Source: Lonicera japonica (taxonomy: Eukaryota > Streptophyta > Magnoliopsida > Dipsacales > Caprifoliaceae). From it: a DNA stretch of 64,000 nucleotides. Below the pieces are notes generated by a model. That model had not been told where the DNA came from. It saw only the letters and a program-made list of their open reading frames with translations, and did no database searches. Each line of letters begins with the position of its first letter. Position 1 is the first letter of the stretch. Positions 11,000-22,499 of this stretch are shown here, piece by piece. Location: the NCBI GenBank assembly GCA_021464415.1, contig CM038466.1:32828833-32892832 (forward strand), given 5' to 3'. The position numbers and the translations under genes were made by a program.

Positions 11000-13900
11000 A
11001 TGTTTTCGAGGATTTTCGGTAAACCTAAACAGGAGACTGATGCTCTTACAACTCTAGACAAGTTAAATGAGGTACGATCGATCACTTGCTTATGTATTAG
11101 TATTATCGTATTTATATGCCTCTGTTTTTACATGTATGATTCCATTTGTGTGATCACTGCTAATGGGTTTTGGAGTTTCGGAATCTTGGATGTTGTTTTC
11201 CGTTAGTTCTCTACAAACCTGGCAACGGGTCTTATCGGGTTCCCGGGAGAAACTAATAAATATGTACATGACCCATTAACATACTGAGTGGGAAAATATA
11301 TAGAGACACGATTCATGACCTTTGACATGACCGGTTTCACCCCTTAGCTTAAGGGGTTGCTCCAGGTATACCCGACACGATTAACCTGAAAACAACTTAA
11401 ATATGCTTCAAATGTGTTCTTAATGAAACCTGAACACAATTTGTTTTCAACCATGTCTTATCGTGTCCACCCGATAGTGACCCGAACTTGATAAAAGTCC
11501 ACCTATTAACTGATACTTTCGTGTTGGGTCGTGTCCGACTTTGCTAGGTCTAGTTGTATCCCCAATATTAGCTAAAATAATTAGAGAATAAAGAAATATT
11601 ATTTATAGTAATTAGTTAGAATAGGATTGCTTAGTTGAATTAAGCAACATGGGCAAGAGAGGAGCATGGAGCATGTGAGGGAAGGTTCTAGAGTTACACT
11701 ATGTGAGGGAACATTCTAGGTGTAGGCTATTGTGTATAAATTGTCTCCACCTCTTTTATTAGAATTTCCATGAGAAATATTAATGAATGCTATTTGGCTT
11801 GATTAGGCTCTGTTCTCAGAATAGAGAGAGGAAAGTGTAGATCCTTTTCAGACACTCCATTTTTCCCCTTTTATGTTTTCTTTTCCTTTCATTACTTGTT
11901 TAATTGTGCCCTAATTATGGAACAATTAATTAGGATTGACTTGTAAGACAACAAGATTTAACCGGTAAAAAGCCTTTACATGGGTCAGCCTAGTATTTCT
12001 TATCTCCGCATTACTTGTGCCTAACGCATTACAATATTTGCCGAAATATTGAGTGTTTGGAGATACTAAGTGTATGCTTGGGTTGTTGTTTATAGGTCCA
12101 ATTAATAGCATAGCTAGGAAATCTAACTAGTGGGGTCATTCAGCCGTTATATAATTATCTCCAAAGATAGTGAGAAATTTATCTTATCTTATTAGTGAAA
12201 AAAAATTAGAGTAAACAACCCAAATGACCATTAAACTTTCGATCCATTACCACTTTGGCCATCAAACTTTGGAGTGAGTACCACTTTGGTCATTTCTTCC
12301 AATTTGATTGTTAAATTGAATGGAATGAAACCATGTGCAAGGCACATGACTTCATTAAGTGTATTTTAATCATTTTTGTTATAAAATAGCCCAAGTTGCG
12401 TTGTTTGTTGAAAATATTGCTAATGTTTTATATACTATATTACTATGTGTGTTTCATTTAGGCGAGAATTCTCGGAGGGAAAGGTTGTTTTGTTGCAATA
12501 TAACCAAAATGACCTTATATACCATGCAAATGCAATTACTTTAATAGCCAAATTGGATGGAATGGTCAAAGTAGTACTTACTACAAAGTTGGATGACCAA
12601 AGAATTAGATGGAATGGTCAAAGCGGGACTCACTCAAAAGTTGGATGATCAAAGTGGTTCGTTTTAAAGTTTGATGGTCAAGGTGGTACTAGATCGAAAG
12701 TTTAGTGGCCATTTGGGCTGTTTACTCAAAACATTAACATGCAGAAAAATAAAAGCACAAAATGATTCTCATATGGTGACAAGTGTCACCAACCACTTTT
12801 ACTTGTGATTAAAATTTATCTATAACGACTGAATACTCAAATACAATCCTCTAAGGTAATGTGGGGTCATCTAACCCCATAGCCATTAAGATGTTTACGA
12901 CCTCGGGCTTAATGTGAAAGTGGTTACGATGCAAGTGACCAAATGCCAACTTGTCAGTCTTGTGATTGGGACAGAGGTTGTTCATGGTCAGCCACTCCTA
13001 ATAGAGTCTGGTGGCAGGCTTGGATGATAGGTTCCATGTTCAATGTGAATATGTGACTGATAGGTTCCATGCTCGATTTTTTATGTGTTTACCGACTTAT
13101 CTTGTTGCTTAGAGGCATCGGATGGGATAGACAATACCTTGCTGGTCGGATCTGCAATTGTTCATCTTGTTGTCCGACTACAAAAGTTTTTTGAAAAATG
13201 GGACAGCCAATTGCATACCTATTAATGCTGACAAAAGATAAATTCAGTATTTTACAGAATTAAGTGTTACTGCTGGAAAAACTTTGAGAACTCACAGGTT
13301 AAAATTGTTCCTTTTCTTATATATGATCAAATACAGAACTCTTTTGTAGGGAACAAGTTAACCTCTAAAATTGCAATCAAAAGATTGGAGGATAAACAAT
13401 AACTAACAAACAGCTACACCCCGCATCTATGGAGTTTCAAAGATAACAAACAGGAGGGAATATGACTTTTACTAGCCTAAGAGATGCAGGTGTAATCGAA
13501 TCTTAATATTCCCTTCTAACAGAAGTTATCAGAATGACTGGGGTGCTTTTGTGGAGAATAATCCTTGTTTCTGTCTTAATATCTCTAATTGATTACCCAA
13601 TCCCATACTTTGGTTGCAGTACCTCATTCAATTCCATTGATGTTTTAAACATATGAGCCATCTCTGTATATTTTATCTGTATAAAACCGAAAGCAAACTT
13701 ATGGTAAAAGGCTTGCTCAGTGAGAATCGTTAGGTTGCAAACTGTGGTAGACACTAACCTTACAGTATCTTATGCTGTATATATGCATGTACAATTTGAC
13801 ATTTTAGTTCAATAACGATATAGTTTTCATGCAAAGTAAAAACAAGACGTCAAAATAAAGAGTTCAAAACATATGGGTCTTATAACTCAAATGGAATTTG

Positions 13901-16900
13901 ACTTATTAAAACTGAAGAGTTTGGTTTAGGACCTTTGGCTTGGATTTTTTAGAAATAGGACTTCAAAACTGTGGTTGACAAATGTATGTAGGGCGAATTT
14001 GGGATTGTGTGGGTGGGCGCACAGTCTCAGGTTCGATTCCCCGATATGTGAAACCTTTCTTGGGCTACTGGGGGCGTCTCCCGGTCGAGCAACCAGGGCC
14101 TCATGGGATTAGTGGGGGTGGGGCCTCGATACCCATGGTTATAAAAAAAAAATGTATGTAGGAACTTGATTTTCTAAAACAGCAGTTCTACTTTGTTTTT
14201 CTTGTGTTTTCAAATTTCATCAGCTACCACTAAGACGACAATGTCATATGTGCTTTCTATTTTTAAAATAAGGGACCAAATTGAACTTGGTAATGAGTTG
14301 GAGCCATTTAGTTACAATTTGACATTTGATTTTTATGATTTTGTGGGGATTCATTTCCCGTTCCTAAGTGGGACATAGTTATGTCCGTAGGACTTTTCAC
14401 TAAGAAGTAAAAATATGGACATGGGGCACAAAAATGATACGCCAGGGATAGGTTAGACACAATTTTGAAGGTTTAGGACAATTGGAAAAGGATGGATACA
14501 TAATTATAGAATTGGGTTTAATTCCAAAAATATCCAATATAATATAAACAGTATAAAGTGCGAACAATGACAGTATGCCAGCGAATACACAACAACATCA
14601 AACATCAAAGATGTGAGTATCACCATACGTGGTCCCCAAACTTATGTGCTTAGTGTAAAAGTCATACAAAAATGAACTCTTTGAAAGAAGACAGTAATTA
14701 TTGTATGCAATGGGTATGATCTTTGAGCCATGTGGCGTAAAGGCTACTGCTATGTGGCTAAAGTCAATCATCATGAAGGAGGGAAGAAACTTAACAAGCT
14801 CTAGGGATTGCGTTTCAAGTGATCAGGATGTTGTATCCCCGGTATTAGTGCAATAATGAAAGAATTAAGAAATATTACTCATAATTTTCAAAAGCGTGCC
14901 AGGGCCCAAGGCTCAGTGAGGCATACTTTATGTGCCTCGCCTGTACCTAGTCGAGGTGACTTCACTAAGGAGCACGCCTTAAGTGCACAATGCTAACGAC
15001 TATCGCCTTTTGCACCTGATTGAAGTCTTTTTCTTGGCTATTGATTTCATTGACTTGACTCAATAGCACAAGATACCCTGACTTAAGTTAGCTTTGAGCC
15101 TAAACTCATTGTTTAAAAGTCTTAAACCTAAAGGAGCAGAGGCACAACTTTGATTTTCTTTCCTTTCAATTGTGTTCTTCCTCCTTCCTTCGTCTTTTAC
15201 ATCTAAATGGCATCAATTTCAAGCTTGGTTTCAACTTTTTTTTTTTCAACTTCTTCTTATTCCCTTTTTCCATTTTCTTTTGAGTCTGTCAGCAATTTCA
15301 AGCTTGCTTTGTTCCCTCTCCCTTTCCCCTGCTACTTTATTTGTTTCTCTGAAATTAAATATGATGCAATTGCTTCCACGTTTTATTGATCCAACCTTCA
15401 AAAAGACCTGGATTACCCCATTTAATGAAAATTACAAGTTCAAAACACTCCTATAAGTACCTTTTTGTGGTAATTCTTGTTCTTAGATTGCCGTAAATTG
15501 TTGTGTAATGTCCTAAACTCTGATGAGGAATATATTTTCAAAACATTTTGTATGGTGCTCCTTGCTTCGATAAGGAACATGCTTTGCCTTGCACCTTGTG
15601 CCTAGGCCCCAAAGAGACCTTTGTGCCTAGGTGCACCTTGAACCTTAAACAACTATGATTATTACTTGTAATACAATCGGATTGAGATTAGTTGAGTGCA
15701 GCATATGCAAGAGAGAGGAGCATGTAACATCTGAGGTAAGCTTCTAGATTTTAGTCCACGTGAGAAACATTCTAGATTTAGGCTGAGGTATATGAGCATT
15801 CTCTCTCTCTCTCTCTCTTGGAAATTCATTGAGAAGTATTAATGAAAAGACATTCTGCTTAGGCTCTATTCTTGCTTAGAAGTTAGAACATAGAGGGAAT
15901 TGTAGATCCTTCCAAATTCTTTATTTCTTTGCTTTTATGTTTTGTTGTGTTAATTGTGTCCAAATTAGAATTATTATTGTGCCATAATTATGGAGGGTCA
16001 CAATGCAGGACCCTCAAGTAACCAGGGTCAACGAGCAGCGCAAGGACCACTTGGCACCTGAGGCTCAAATAATCATAGACTTGTAGCTTGGGCTAGATAG
16101 CATTCAAAGGTCTTGTGTAGCCCATGCCAGGGGATGAAAACCTTAAAGTTACTGATTTTGAAGTTGAAGTTTCAGTCTCTAGCTGGCAGAGTTAGTGTTT
16201 TGACATTAGGACACTGTTCGAGGGGGCCTGATCCTTTTTTTTGGATATCTTTTTTTTTTTTTTACGTGTACTGACATGCTCCTAATTCACTAATTGTGTG
16301 AAAATGAAACACTGCATGTCTGACTGTATCCAAAGTAAGAAAAGAATTAAAGAAAATGGGATTCTAAAACATGTGGTATATATTGGAAAGCAACTCTAGA
16401 CCCTCCCTATCCCATTAGTGCTTCAAGTTCAAGCTAATCCCAGCTAAAATGCAACCAGCTATAAAGAGATCTGTAAGTTAGAAAAAAGTTAGTAGATGAA
16501 GTAGGAGTGGTTGTTCTTTTATTTTTCTTATTTTATGAAGTCTTGTCCTTCTAATTATGTAGTTATTCTTTTAATCATCAATAACGATTTGTTTTCTTAT
16601 GAAAAGGTAAACATGTAGACTATCGTAATCTTAACTTTCAGAAACAGATTGTTATCTACCGTAATCTGGGATATGCAGATGCTATTAGTAATACAATAAA
16701 AATAGTTTGTAATCACAAATATAATGTACAGCTACAGACATATATGTATGTATACAATGCAGCAGCTGTTCAGGTAGATTAAACGTAATAAATTACGAAG
16801 AAGGTTAGTACTTGTACACTTGTGAGTATGATGGATACCTTTTGTATACCTGCATATTATATACAGGATATATGCTTGGTCGAACAAAGGATATACCTCA

Positions 16901-19900
16901 TAATCCTTGAGGTGTAAGCTTCTATCTAAGACTTTATTGTTTAATCCTAGAGGCTGTTTTTCTATGACTCCTCAAGATGTGCCTCGTGGAACAAGCGTCA
17001 ATCTGTTTCTGAAATATTAAAGCTGCAGATAATCTTATAGATGAAGTGAAATTTACTTTCTGATTTTGAGGGACGAAAGTGTGTTAACTCTTTCTTTCTT
17101 CCAAACACTTGCTAATCTAACACCTGTGATATTTTTATTCATATTAATTTCATTATTCATTGGAATCTGTAAATATGCAACACTTTGATTCTTAGTTGCC
17201 TTCGCGATTGTTGCCGTGTGCTTATCTAAATATTTATTCTTTACCCTCTGTAGACACTTGAAATGCTAGAGAAGAAGGAGAATGTACTTTCAAGAAAGGC
17301 TGCTGCAGAGGTCGAAAAGGCCAAGGAATTTACCCGAGCAAAGAATAAGAGGGGTATGATCCCGATTTACATGCACTTTTCTTATTGAGTTCTTAGCTTC
17401 TAAAGTAAGGGATGAGAATAAAGGATACTTTGACTTTTTTAAGAAATTTGTGATATGCTTTCCTAGTGTCTGGTTAGGATCTGTTAAATAAAAAAGTGGA
17501 AAATGATTGAAAAAAAAAATAACTTTTATGAAATGTTGGAAAATGAGATGCGTAATTTGTTGAGATGTCTCCATTTCCTCCTTTTTTATGGAAAATTTTC
17601 TTTAGTACCACCCAAAGAATTGGATTACGTGGAAAAAACTGAAAAATGTAATTGAACATCTCCCCCAATCACTCGTATCTCTTTCTAACTTCGCATAAAA
17701 AATAGTAGTGTATTCAATCATTTTCCATTTTTTTTATCAAACGCACCCTTAGTTTCCGGATTATTCCAATCAGTAATCCACATATGTTGTCAACATTGTG
17801 GTGCTTATTGCAACATTGCTACTGGTGTTTTCTTTCTTACTCTACCTTGATGTTGGCATATTACAAGATTCTTTGTAGGGTAAACATCTTTAAAGAAGGT
17901 GTTGCTTTGGTCAGTGGTACTTTCAAGTGTAACTCATTAAATATTCCCTCTGTCTCAAATTAAGAGTCCATATATAACGCAACATTTGTTACATTGATTA
18001 TATCCCAAGAAGGAGAAATAAGTTCATTTGGGGCATCCCAAAAAGATAAGTTGGACTCTTAAATTGGGATTGGAAGGAGTATATGTTTTGTATAGTTACT
18101 CTGCTTTTCAAAGGCTTGTATAGTTGTAGTTATATTATTAATTCTGTATGTTGGGCTACGTGAATAGGGATGGCAAAATGGCCTGAACTGGTGAGTTTTT
18201 AACTTGCCCCGACCCTAAGGGGTGGCTCTTTTTTGAATTGGGTTCAAGTTCAAGTTCAAGTGTACTAGCAAGCGGGGCGGGTTTGGCTTTTCTAGTGTAA
18301 AACCCACCCTAAGTCGGTTTCGGGTCGGCCCTATATTTAGGTGGGTTGGAGAAGGATGTGTTGCTATCCCAAATCCAACCCGTTGCCATCCCTATATGTG
18401 AATTGTACGTATTGCTATACCGTCTGAATATCAAACTTCAATTGCTATCGGGCAGCTGCTATACAATGTTTGAAAAGAAAGAGGCTCTATGAAGGGCAAA
18501 TTGAACAACTCGGTAATTTCCAATTGCGCATCCATGATCAGGTTAGCTTTGGTATTTTGTAATTCGCTCTGTTGGATGTACAAAATTTGTAGTGAATGCT
18601 AGTTGAATTTCTGTTGCATATATAATATATAAAATTATGCCCTCATTTCATATGACGTGTTTTTATAGATGATACTGTTAGAAGGAGCAAAAGCAACAAC
18701 AGAAACTGTTGATGCTTTGAGAACTGGAGCTGCTGCAATGAAGGCAATGCAGAAAGCAACGTAAGTTGCAGTCTTTGTATTTTATCATGTGAAGTTCCTG
18801 AAATCACCTTGAGGGCTTACTACTTGTGGTTCTAAATTTGCTTTAGTTTCTTCTGAGGCAATGAAGTGAACATATTGATTTTTAGTTCAAAATCCTTGTC
18901 CCACAAAATTGAGTACTAGCCACTAGGTGCATGGATTGGAGAGCATTCTGTGTCATATTGTACTCCATCTGCCCCCAAATTAAGAGTCCACTATTCCTTT
19001 CAGGAGTCCACTTTCCGTTTTAAAACGCAACCTACGCTCCAAATCTCATGGTAGTAACCAGCCAAATCTGTAACGGTTGATTATGATGAAATTAGTGTTT
19101 CCTAAAAGATGTGTGAAGGTCAAACTTTACTCTTGATTTCGGAGGAGGTAGGGAGTAACAAATAAGAAAACATGCATACAAGAAGATAACTAGGATTTTG
19201 GAAATTTTCTGTATTTAATTATTCATTGGAAATGGTGCACCCAAGCATGTAATTGGTGCTCACTAAGCACCATATATTTTCTCCCTACTCAAAATGTCCA
19301 CTCTAAATTTATAAGAGTTTTAGCCTTTTGGGACACCCGTTAAATGTATTAAATTTGTCCGTGTTTTAACTTTCCCGTTTAATCCTCACCAGTCACTGCA
19401 CATTGTTTTTGGAGATCCATTCTTGTGTAATTAACATTTCAATAAAGGCTATATGTAGACAAACAACAGCGGCTAATGTTGGCATTGTCAAAGTTGATAG
19501 CATTTTAAGATTCCCTAAATGTAAAAAAGGTCCAATTTTAAGGGATGAAGGGGTAATGTATTTTTCTTTTCATTGCTCAATACATATGTCTAACATAGAA
19601 AAATACGTTCTCATTAGTCATTCACAATCATTATTTCAAAGTCAAAACTTCTTATGAAGACATTCATGTAATCAATGGTCAAGATCAAATTTACTTAAGA
19701 GTTGGCATTTCAAACAAAATATGACTCTTGATTTAAGATGGTCACGAAATGAAACTGACTCTTAATTTGAGACAAAAGAAGTTTTTATTTGAAACTGTTG
19801 CATTTATTTGATGAGTGACATCTTGTTTTACAGGAACATTGATGACGTGGACAAGACAATGGATGAAATAAACGAGCAAACGGAAAACATGAAACAAATA

Positions 19901-20300
19901 CAGGAGGCATTATCTACACCCATCGGTGCAGCAGCCGATTTTGATGAGGTATCCAAAATCTATTTCTAATCTTTGATACATTTGATGCTCTAGATATAAT
20001 TATGTGCATAGAAGACATTTTCTTTTGGTCCCACATTTTCTTGCATATCTTGATTTGGAGTGGCAATATAAATTTTGCTAGAGTTTCTAACCCATTTTCT
20101 TATTGAAGGATGAATTGGAGGCGGAGCTTGAGGAATTAGAAGGCGCTGAGTTGGAGGAACAGCTTCTTCAACCTGCAACAACGGCACCAGCAGCTCCGGT
20201 GCCCATTCCGGCAGGCCGGCAACCAGCTCGGCCCGCTCCTCAGAGGCGTACGGCTGAGGAAGATGAACTTGCTGCATTACAGGCAGAAATGGCGCTTTGA
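11000..20300 (+). CDS. VPS32: ESCRT-III subunit SNF7/VPS32 (CHMP4 family), six exons
   Basis: Coding exons are 11000-11071, 17254-17353, 18456-18541, 18669-18760, 19834-19948 and 20109-20300. They join in frame with GT-AG introns into 218 residues, about the usual length for plant SNF7. SNF7 is the main filament-forming subunit of ESCRT-III. It assembles on endosomal membranes, drives vesicle budding and scission into multivesicular bodies, and is taken apart by VPS4. Visible support: start MFSRIFGKPK; the basic N-terminal half with KAKEFTRAKNKR (about residues 46-57) and AAIQCLKRKRLYEGQ; the middle GAKATTETVDALRTGAAAMK; NIDDVDKTMDEINEQTENMK; and an acidic C-terminal half ending DELAALQAEMAL, which fits the MIT-interacting region. 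Codons are split at three junctions (AGG G|CT, AC|G). Exon 6 has a local Ala-Pro-rich linker (about residues 178-200). Intron 1 is 6182 bp and carries several transposon insertions. No stop or frameshift interrupts the joined frame. Confidence 0.93.
11213..11555. mobile_element. hAT-like repeat in SNF7 intron 1
   Basis: The segment starts CCTGGCAACGGGTC and ends GACTTTGCTAGG, roughly inverted. It is filled with 'gacccg', 'cacgat' and 'cgggt' blocks typical of plant hAT MITEs. The target duplication is not clear, so the limits and class are tentative. Confidence 0.35.
11554..11935 (+). repeat. LTR-like repeat, copy 1
   Basis: It begins 'gttgtatccccaatattag' and contains 'gagaggagcatg', 'aacattctag' and 'ttaggctctgttct'. 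A second copy starts at 14829 in the same intron. The start TGTTGTATCCCC in copy 2, and a TATA-like 'tgtataaatt' within copy 1, suggest solo LTRs of a Ty1/copia-like element. No internal retroelement genes were found. Confidence 0.4.
12209..12727. mobile_element. Mutator-like MITE with about 115-bp inverted ends
   Basis: The left arm starts GAGTAAACAACCCAAATG and the right arm ends CATTTGGGCTGTTTACTC, and they stay complementary for about 115 bp. A 9-bp target duplication flanks it: AAAAAATTA (12200-12208) and AAAACATTA (12728-12736), one mismatch. Long terminal inverted repeats with 9-bp duplications are the mark of Mutator-like elements. The 280-bp interior has no coding region. It lies in intron 1 of the SNF7 gene. 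Confidence 0.75.
13993..14150 (+). mobile_element. tRNA-derived SINE in SNF7 intron 1
   Basis: The body has an A-box-like segment (GTGGGCGCACAG, about 14012-14023) and a strong B box (GGTTCGATTCC, 14030-14040). It ends in an A-run (14143-14151). An exact 12-bp target duplication, AATGTATGTAGG, flanks it at 13981-13992 and 14151-14162. The matching duplications and the poly(A) tail show insertion by target-primed reverse transcription. The exactness of the duplication points to a fairly young copy. Confidence 0.85.
14829..16010 (+). repeat. LTR-like repeat, copy 2, broken by an insertion
   Basis: The ends match copy 1 at 11554: 'gttgtatccccggtattag' at the left, then 'gagaggagcatg', 'aacattctag', 'ttaggctctattct' and 'tagatcctt' from about 15700. 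An unrelated segment (about 14888-15655) interrupts it. A (CT)n run lies at 15804-15820. Downstream to 16230 the sequence is GC-richer and may be retroelement interior, but no domain is readable. Confidence 0.45.
14888..15655. mobile_element. Insertion with 'gtgcctaggc'-type ends
   Basis: The left part 'AAAGCGTGCCAGGGCCCAAG' and the right part 'CTTGTGCCTAGGCCCC...CTTAAACAAC' are inverted in character. Similar GCCTAGGC-rich ends are common among plant class II repeats. The boundaries are inferred from alignment of the surrounding LTR-like repeat with its uninterrupted copy at 11554. The two overlapping frames starting at 15172 and 15207 are pyrimidine-rich low complexity and are not taken as genes. 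Confidence 0.45.
16230..17250. other. Intron 1 sequence without recognised elements
   Basis: The 3' part of SNF7 intron 1 is AT-rich and ends in a pyrimidine-rich acceptor (TCTGTAG at 17247-17253). Nothing else is recognisable. Confidence 0.5.
17466..17750. mobile_element. Tourist-like MITE in SNF7 intron 2
   Basis: The ends are roughly inverted (left 'ctggttaggatctgttaaat', right 'atcaaacgcaccctta'). The interior matches the element at 21704-21988: 'ttggaaaatgag', 'ccaaagaattggatt', 'cactcgtat'. A clean target duplication is not evident in this copy. Confidence 0.45.
17942..18081. mobile_element. Stowaway-like MITE in SNF7 intron 2
   Basis: It is a 140-bp element with ends TTCCCTCTGTCTCAAATTAA and TTAAATTGGGATTGGAAGGA, inverted over about 25 bp. 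A TA dinucleotide lies at each side (17942-17943 and 18080-18081). TA target duplications and CTCCCTCCGTCCC-type ends are typical of Stowaway (Tc1/mariner) MITEs. Confidence 0.7.
18165..18394. mobile_element. hAT MITE in SNF7 intron 2
   Basis: It is a 230-bp element starting TAGGGATGGCAAAATGG and ending CCGTTGCCATCCCTA. The 8-bp target duplication is TACGTGAA (18157-18164) and TATGTGAA (18395-18402), one mismatch. The ends are the same type as those of the element at 5855-6623. It lies only about 60 bp upstream of the acceptor of exon 3. Confidence 0.8.
18961..19157. mobile_element. Stowaway-like MITE in SNF7 intron 4
   Basis: The left end TACTCCATCTGCCCCCAAAT and right end GGAGGAGGTAGGGAGTA are inverted and flanked by TA. 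The core 'attaagagtcca' matches the element at 17942. A third, more decayed relative may occupy about 19275-19790 of the same intron ('tctccctactcaaaatgtcc' and 'gactcttaatttgagac'). Confidence 0.55.
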
Positions 20301-20639
20301 GCAGGTGCTTTTCTTTTTTCCCAAGAGTAATTCTAGGGGGGCTCAATTTTGTTACCCAAAAAAGTGACTCAGTTGATGTGTCATAACTTCATTACTTAGT
20401 GGGTTGGACACACTTTTATCGCTCCACTCATTGACCAATACATTACTGTCACATACTCGCATCATCTGAGTCGCAACCACAAGCCCTCTCGAATATTGTT
20501 TTTCGAACACCATGGTTTTTAGAATCTCCAGTGGAATCATTTATCACTAGAATTCCTAGGAAACTAGATGCCTGTGATAATATATTTGGTAATTGTACAT
20601 TTTTACTAAAATTTTAAATCATGTGATGGAGTTTGATAT

Positions 20640-20760
20640 AGGGTTTAAGGTGCTTGTGTCCACAATGGAGGTTGTGGGTCCGTATCTCTTGTCATTAGCA
20701 ATTTTTTTCCTGAATCAAAGAAGGGTAATTCAGTAATTTCAGGTGCACACGAAAAATAAT
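20640..20760. repeat. Fragment of the SINE/Helitron-associated repeat
   Basis: It has 'gggtttaaggtgcttgtgtccac' and 'agaagggtaattcagtaatttca', the arrangement seen at 700-1230 and 21255-21600. It has no bounded ends. Confidence 0.35.
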
Positions 20761-21396
20761 TGCCATCTCTCCCTTGAGTTTGATAATAAGATAGATGTTC
20801 TCATCCGTGTGTTTTATTATAGGATATTCATTGAAAATATCTAAGAAGAAAGCACATTTGTCTGGATACCAATGGTTGCTGGAATTGTACAATTTATGGT
20901 ACGATTTGTGATATGATCGATGACCCATAGCTAAATCGATTCCAATCAAGCTGGAATCTAAAATAAAACTTGATTGTTACCGAATCTTTGCAATTCTTGA
21001 TGTCACTCAAGATATGATTCGTCATTTGTGATGCATTGCTTAGTCGATATGATTACGGTGTTGAATTTACAATGACTATATGGGTTTCCACAGATAATTG
21101 TTGGAAATTGAGATTGATATATAGCGATATGAACTCATATAGATACTAGAACTCGTAACACACTCGCTGCATGTGCAATATTATAGCAAGTAATTTATGG
21201 AACTATGTAGATTATTAAAGCACTTCAAATTAATGTGATAAGTGTTTGGTTTGTGGTTAAGATACGTGTTCTTTATAGTAAAGGTCAACGTCAAGTGTTT
21301 TGAGTCTTATTTTTCTAAATTAAGAAAAGGGTAATTTGGTGATTTCATCTACATACCAAATCTCAAATGCATTTAATATATATATATATAAATATA

Positions 21397-21632
21397 CTAG
21401 CTTTGTGGCACACCCTATGTGTGTGCAATATACCTATTAATTCCTCAAAGTAAAAACATAAGTTGGCATTTGGTCAAGTGGTAATTACATGCAGTTTTCA
21501 AGCTTAATGTCATATGTTCAAATCCTTACTTTAGCATTATTTTCTAATAATTTTCGTCGTGAAAAGGGTAATTTTGTAATTTCACAAATGTACCGAGATC
21601 ACCCATTTACGCTTAATATATAGTATTTATCA
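21397..21632 (-). mobile_element. Short non-autonomous Helitron
   Basis: On the minus strand the 3' end is a hairpin (GCACACacatagGGTGTGC, rc of about 21404-21422) followed by CTAG (21397-21400) and a T, the standard Helitron end. The 5' end is decayed: TACTATATATTAAGCG where a TC start is expected. The interior holds 'ttggtcaagtggtaa' and 'tgttcaaatcc', resembling pol III boxes on the plus strand. Part of a second copy lies immediately left (21255-21380), so two members are nested or adjacent. Confidence 0.5.
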
Positions 21633-21703
21633 TTACATAATACATATAGATGAGACGATCATGTGGTGAAGTTTTGGTTAATATGATATGCATTACTCTT
21701 TAA

Positions 21704-21988
21704 GGGTACTTTTGATAAATAAATAATTAAAAAGTTGGAAAATGATTGGAAAAACAATTAAGTGTAAGGGAAGTTAGAAAAAGAGATGAGTGATCCACTA
21801 AGATGTTCTCTATCTTTTCCCCTTTTTTTCTTCAAAAAAATTTCATGCCCATTGCCCAAAGAATTGGATTTCATGGAAAAACCAAGAAGTAATAAAAGTT
21901 GAACCAAATTACTCGTATATTTTTCCAACCACTTATAAAATTGAGTAGTGTTTAAAACAATTTTTTAACTTGTTTATCTAATGCACCC
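21704..21988. mobile_element. Tourist-like (PIF/Harbinger) MITE
   Basis: The ends GGGTACTTTTGATAAATAAA and ACTTGTTTATCTAATGCACCC are inverted over about 25 bp. A TAA trinucleotide flanks each side (21701-21703 and 21989-21991). A 3-bp TWA target duplication is typical of PIF/Harbinger MITEs. It is related to the copy in SNF7 intron 2. Confidence 0.6.
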
Positions 21989-22499
21989 TAATGTATTGTG
22001 ATTTCCTAAGCTTACTTGTGCATTTACCATTTTTGTATTTTTCACCGAAACTTTCGATAGATTGATACATTTGTAAGATTACGATTTGTCAACTATACTG
22101 ATATATCTAGGGTTCATTCTTTTGGATGGCTTCTCATGTCAGCCTTTGACAGGTACAATAGTTACACAGAGGAATATTAAAGAGATTGGCTCCCCCGCCA
22201 CTCACACATGGAGATTTTTCTGTGCTTTTTATGGCTAAAACTGGCTGTTGTGTACATAGAGAGGTGAGGCAGAAACTGGAGCATTTAAACTTGTATTCTA
22301 CTTCTTGGTACGTATATTAGTCTCCACTATTTTTTATATCGCTCCAGCTCTCTTACCTATATCGATGTATGCGAGATTAATTTTGCCAATAAAACAACTT
22401 ATTAGTCCGTTGACTTCACTCCCCGGGACTTCTAAATGTATGTGAGATTTCTTGTTATTTGGCTGTTAATACAATTTGGATCCTCTAAGAGTTGGTAAA

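Noticed and set aside
11072..11206. Extension of SNF7 exon 1 past residue 24
   Set aside because: The frame stays open after the GT donor, but the inverted copy has the same donor with unrelated sequence beyond it, and exon 2 continues the family pattern exactly.
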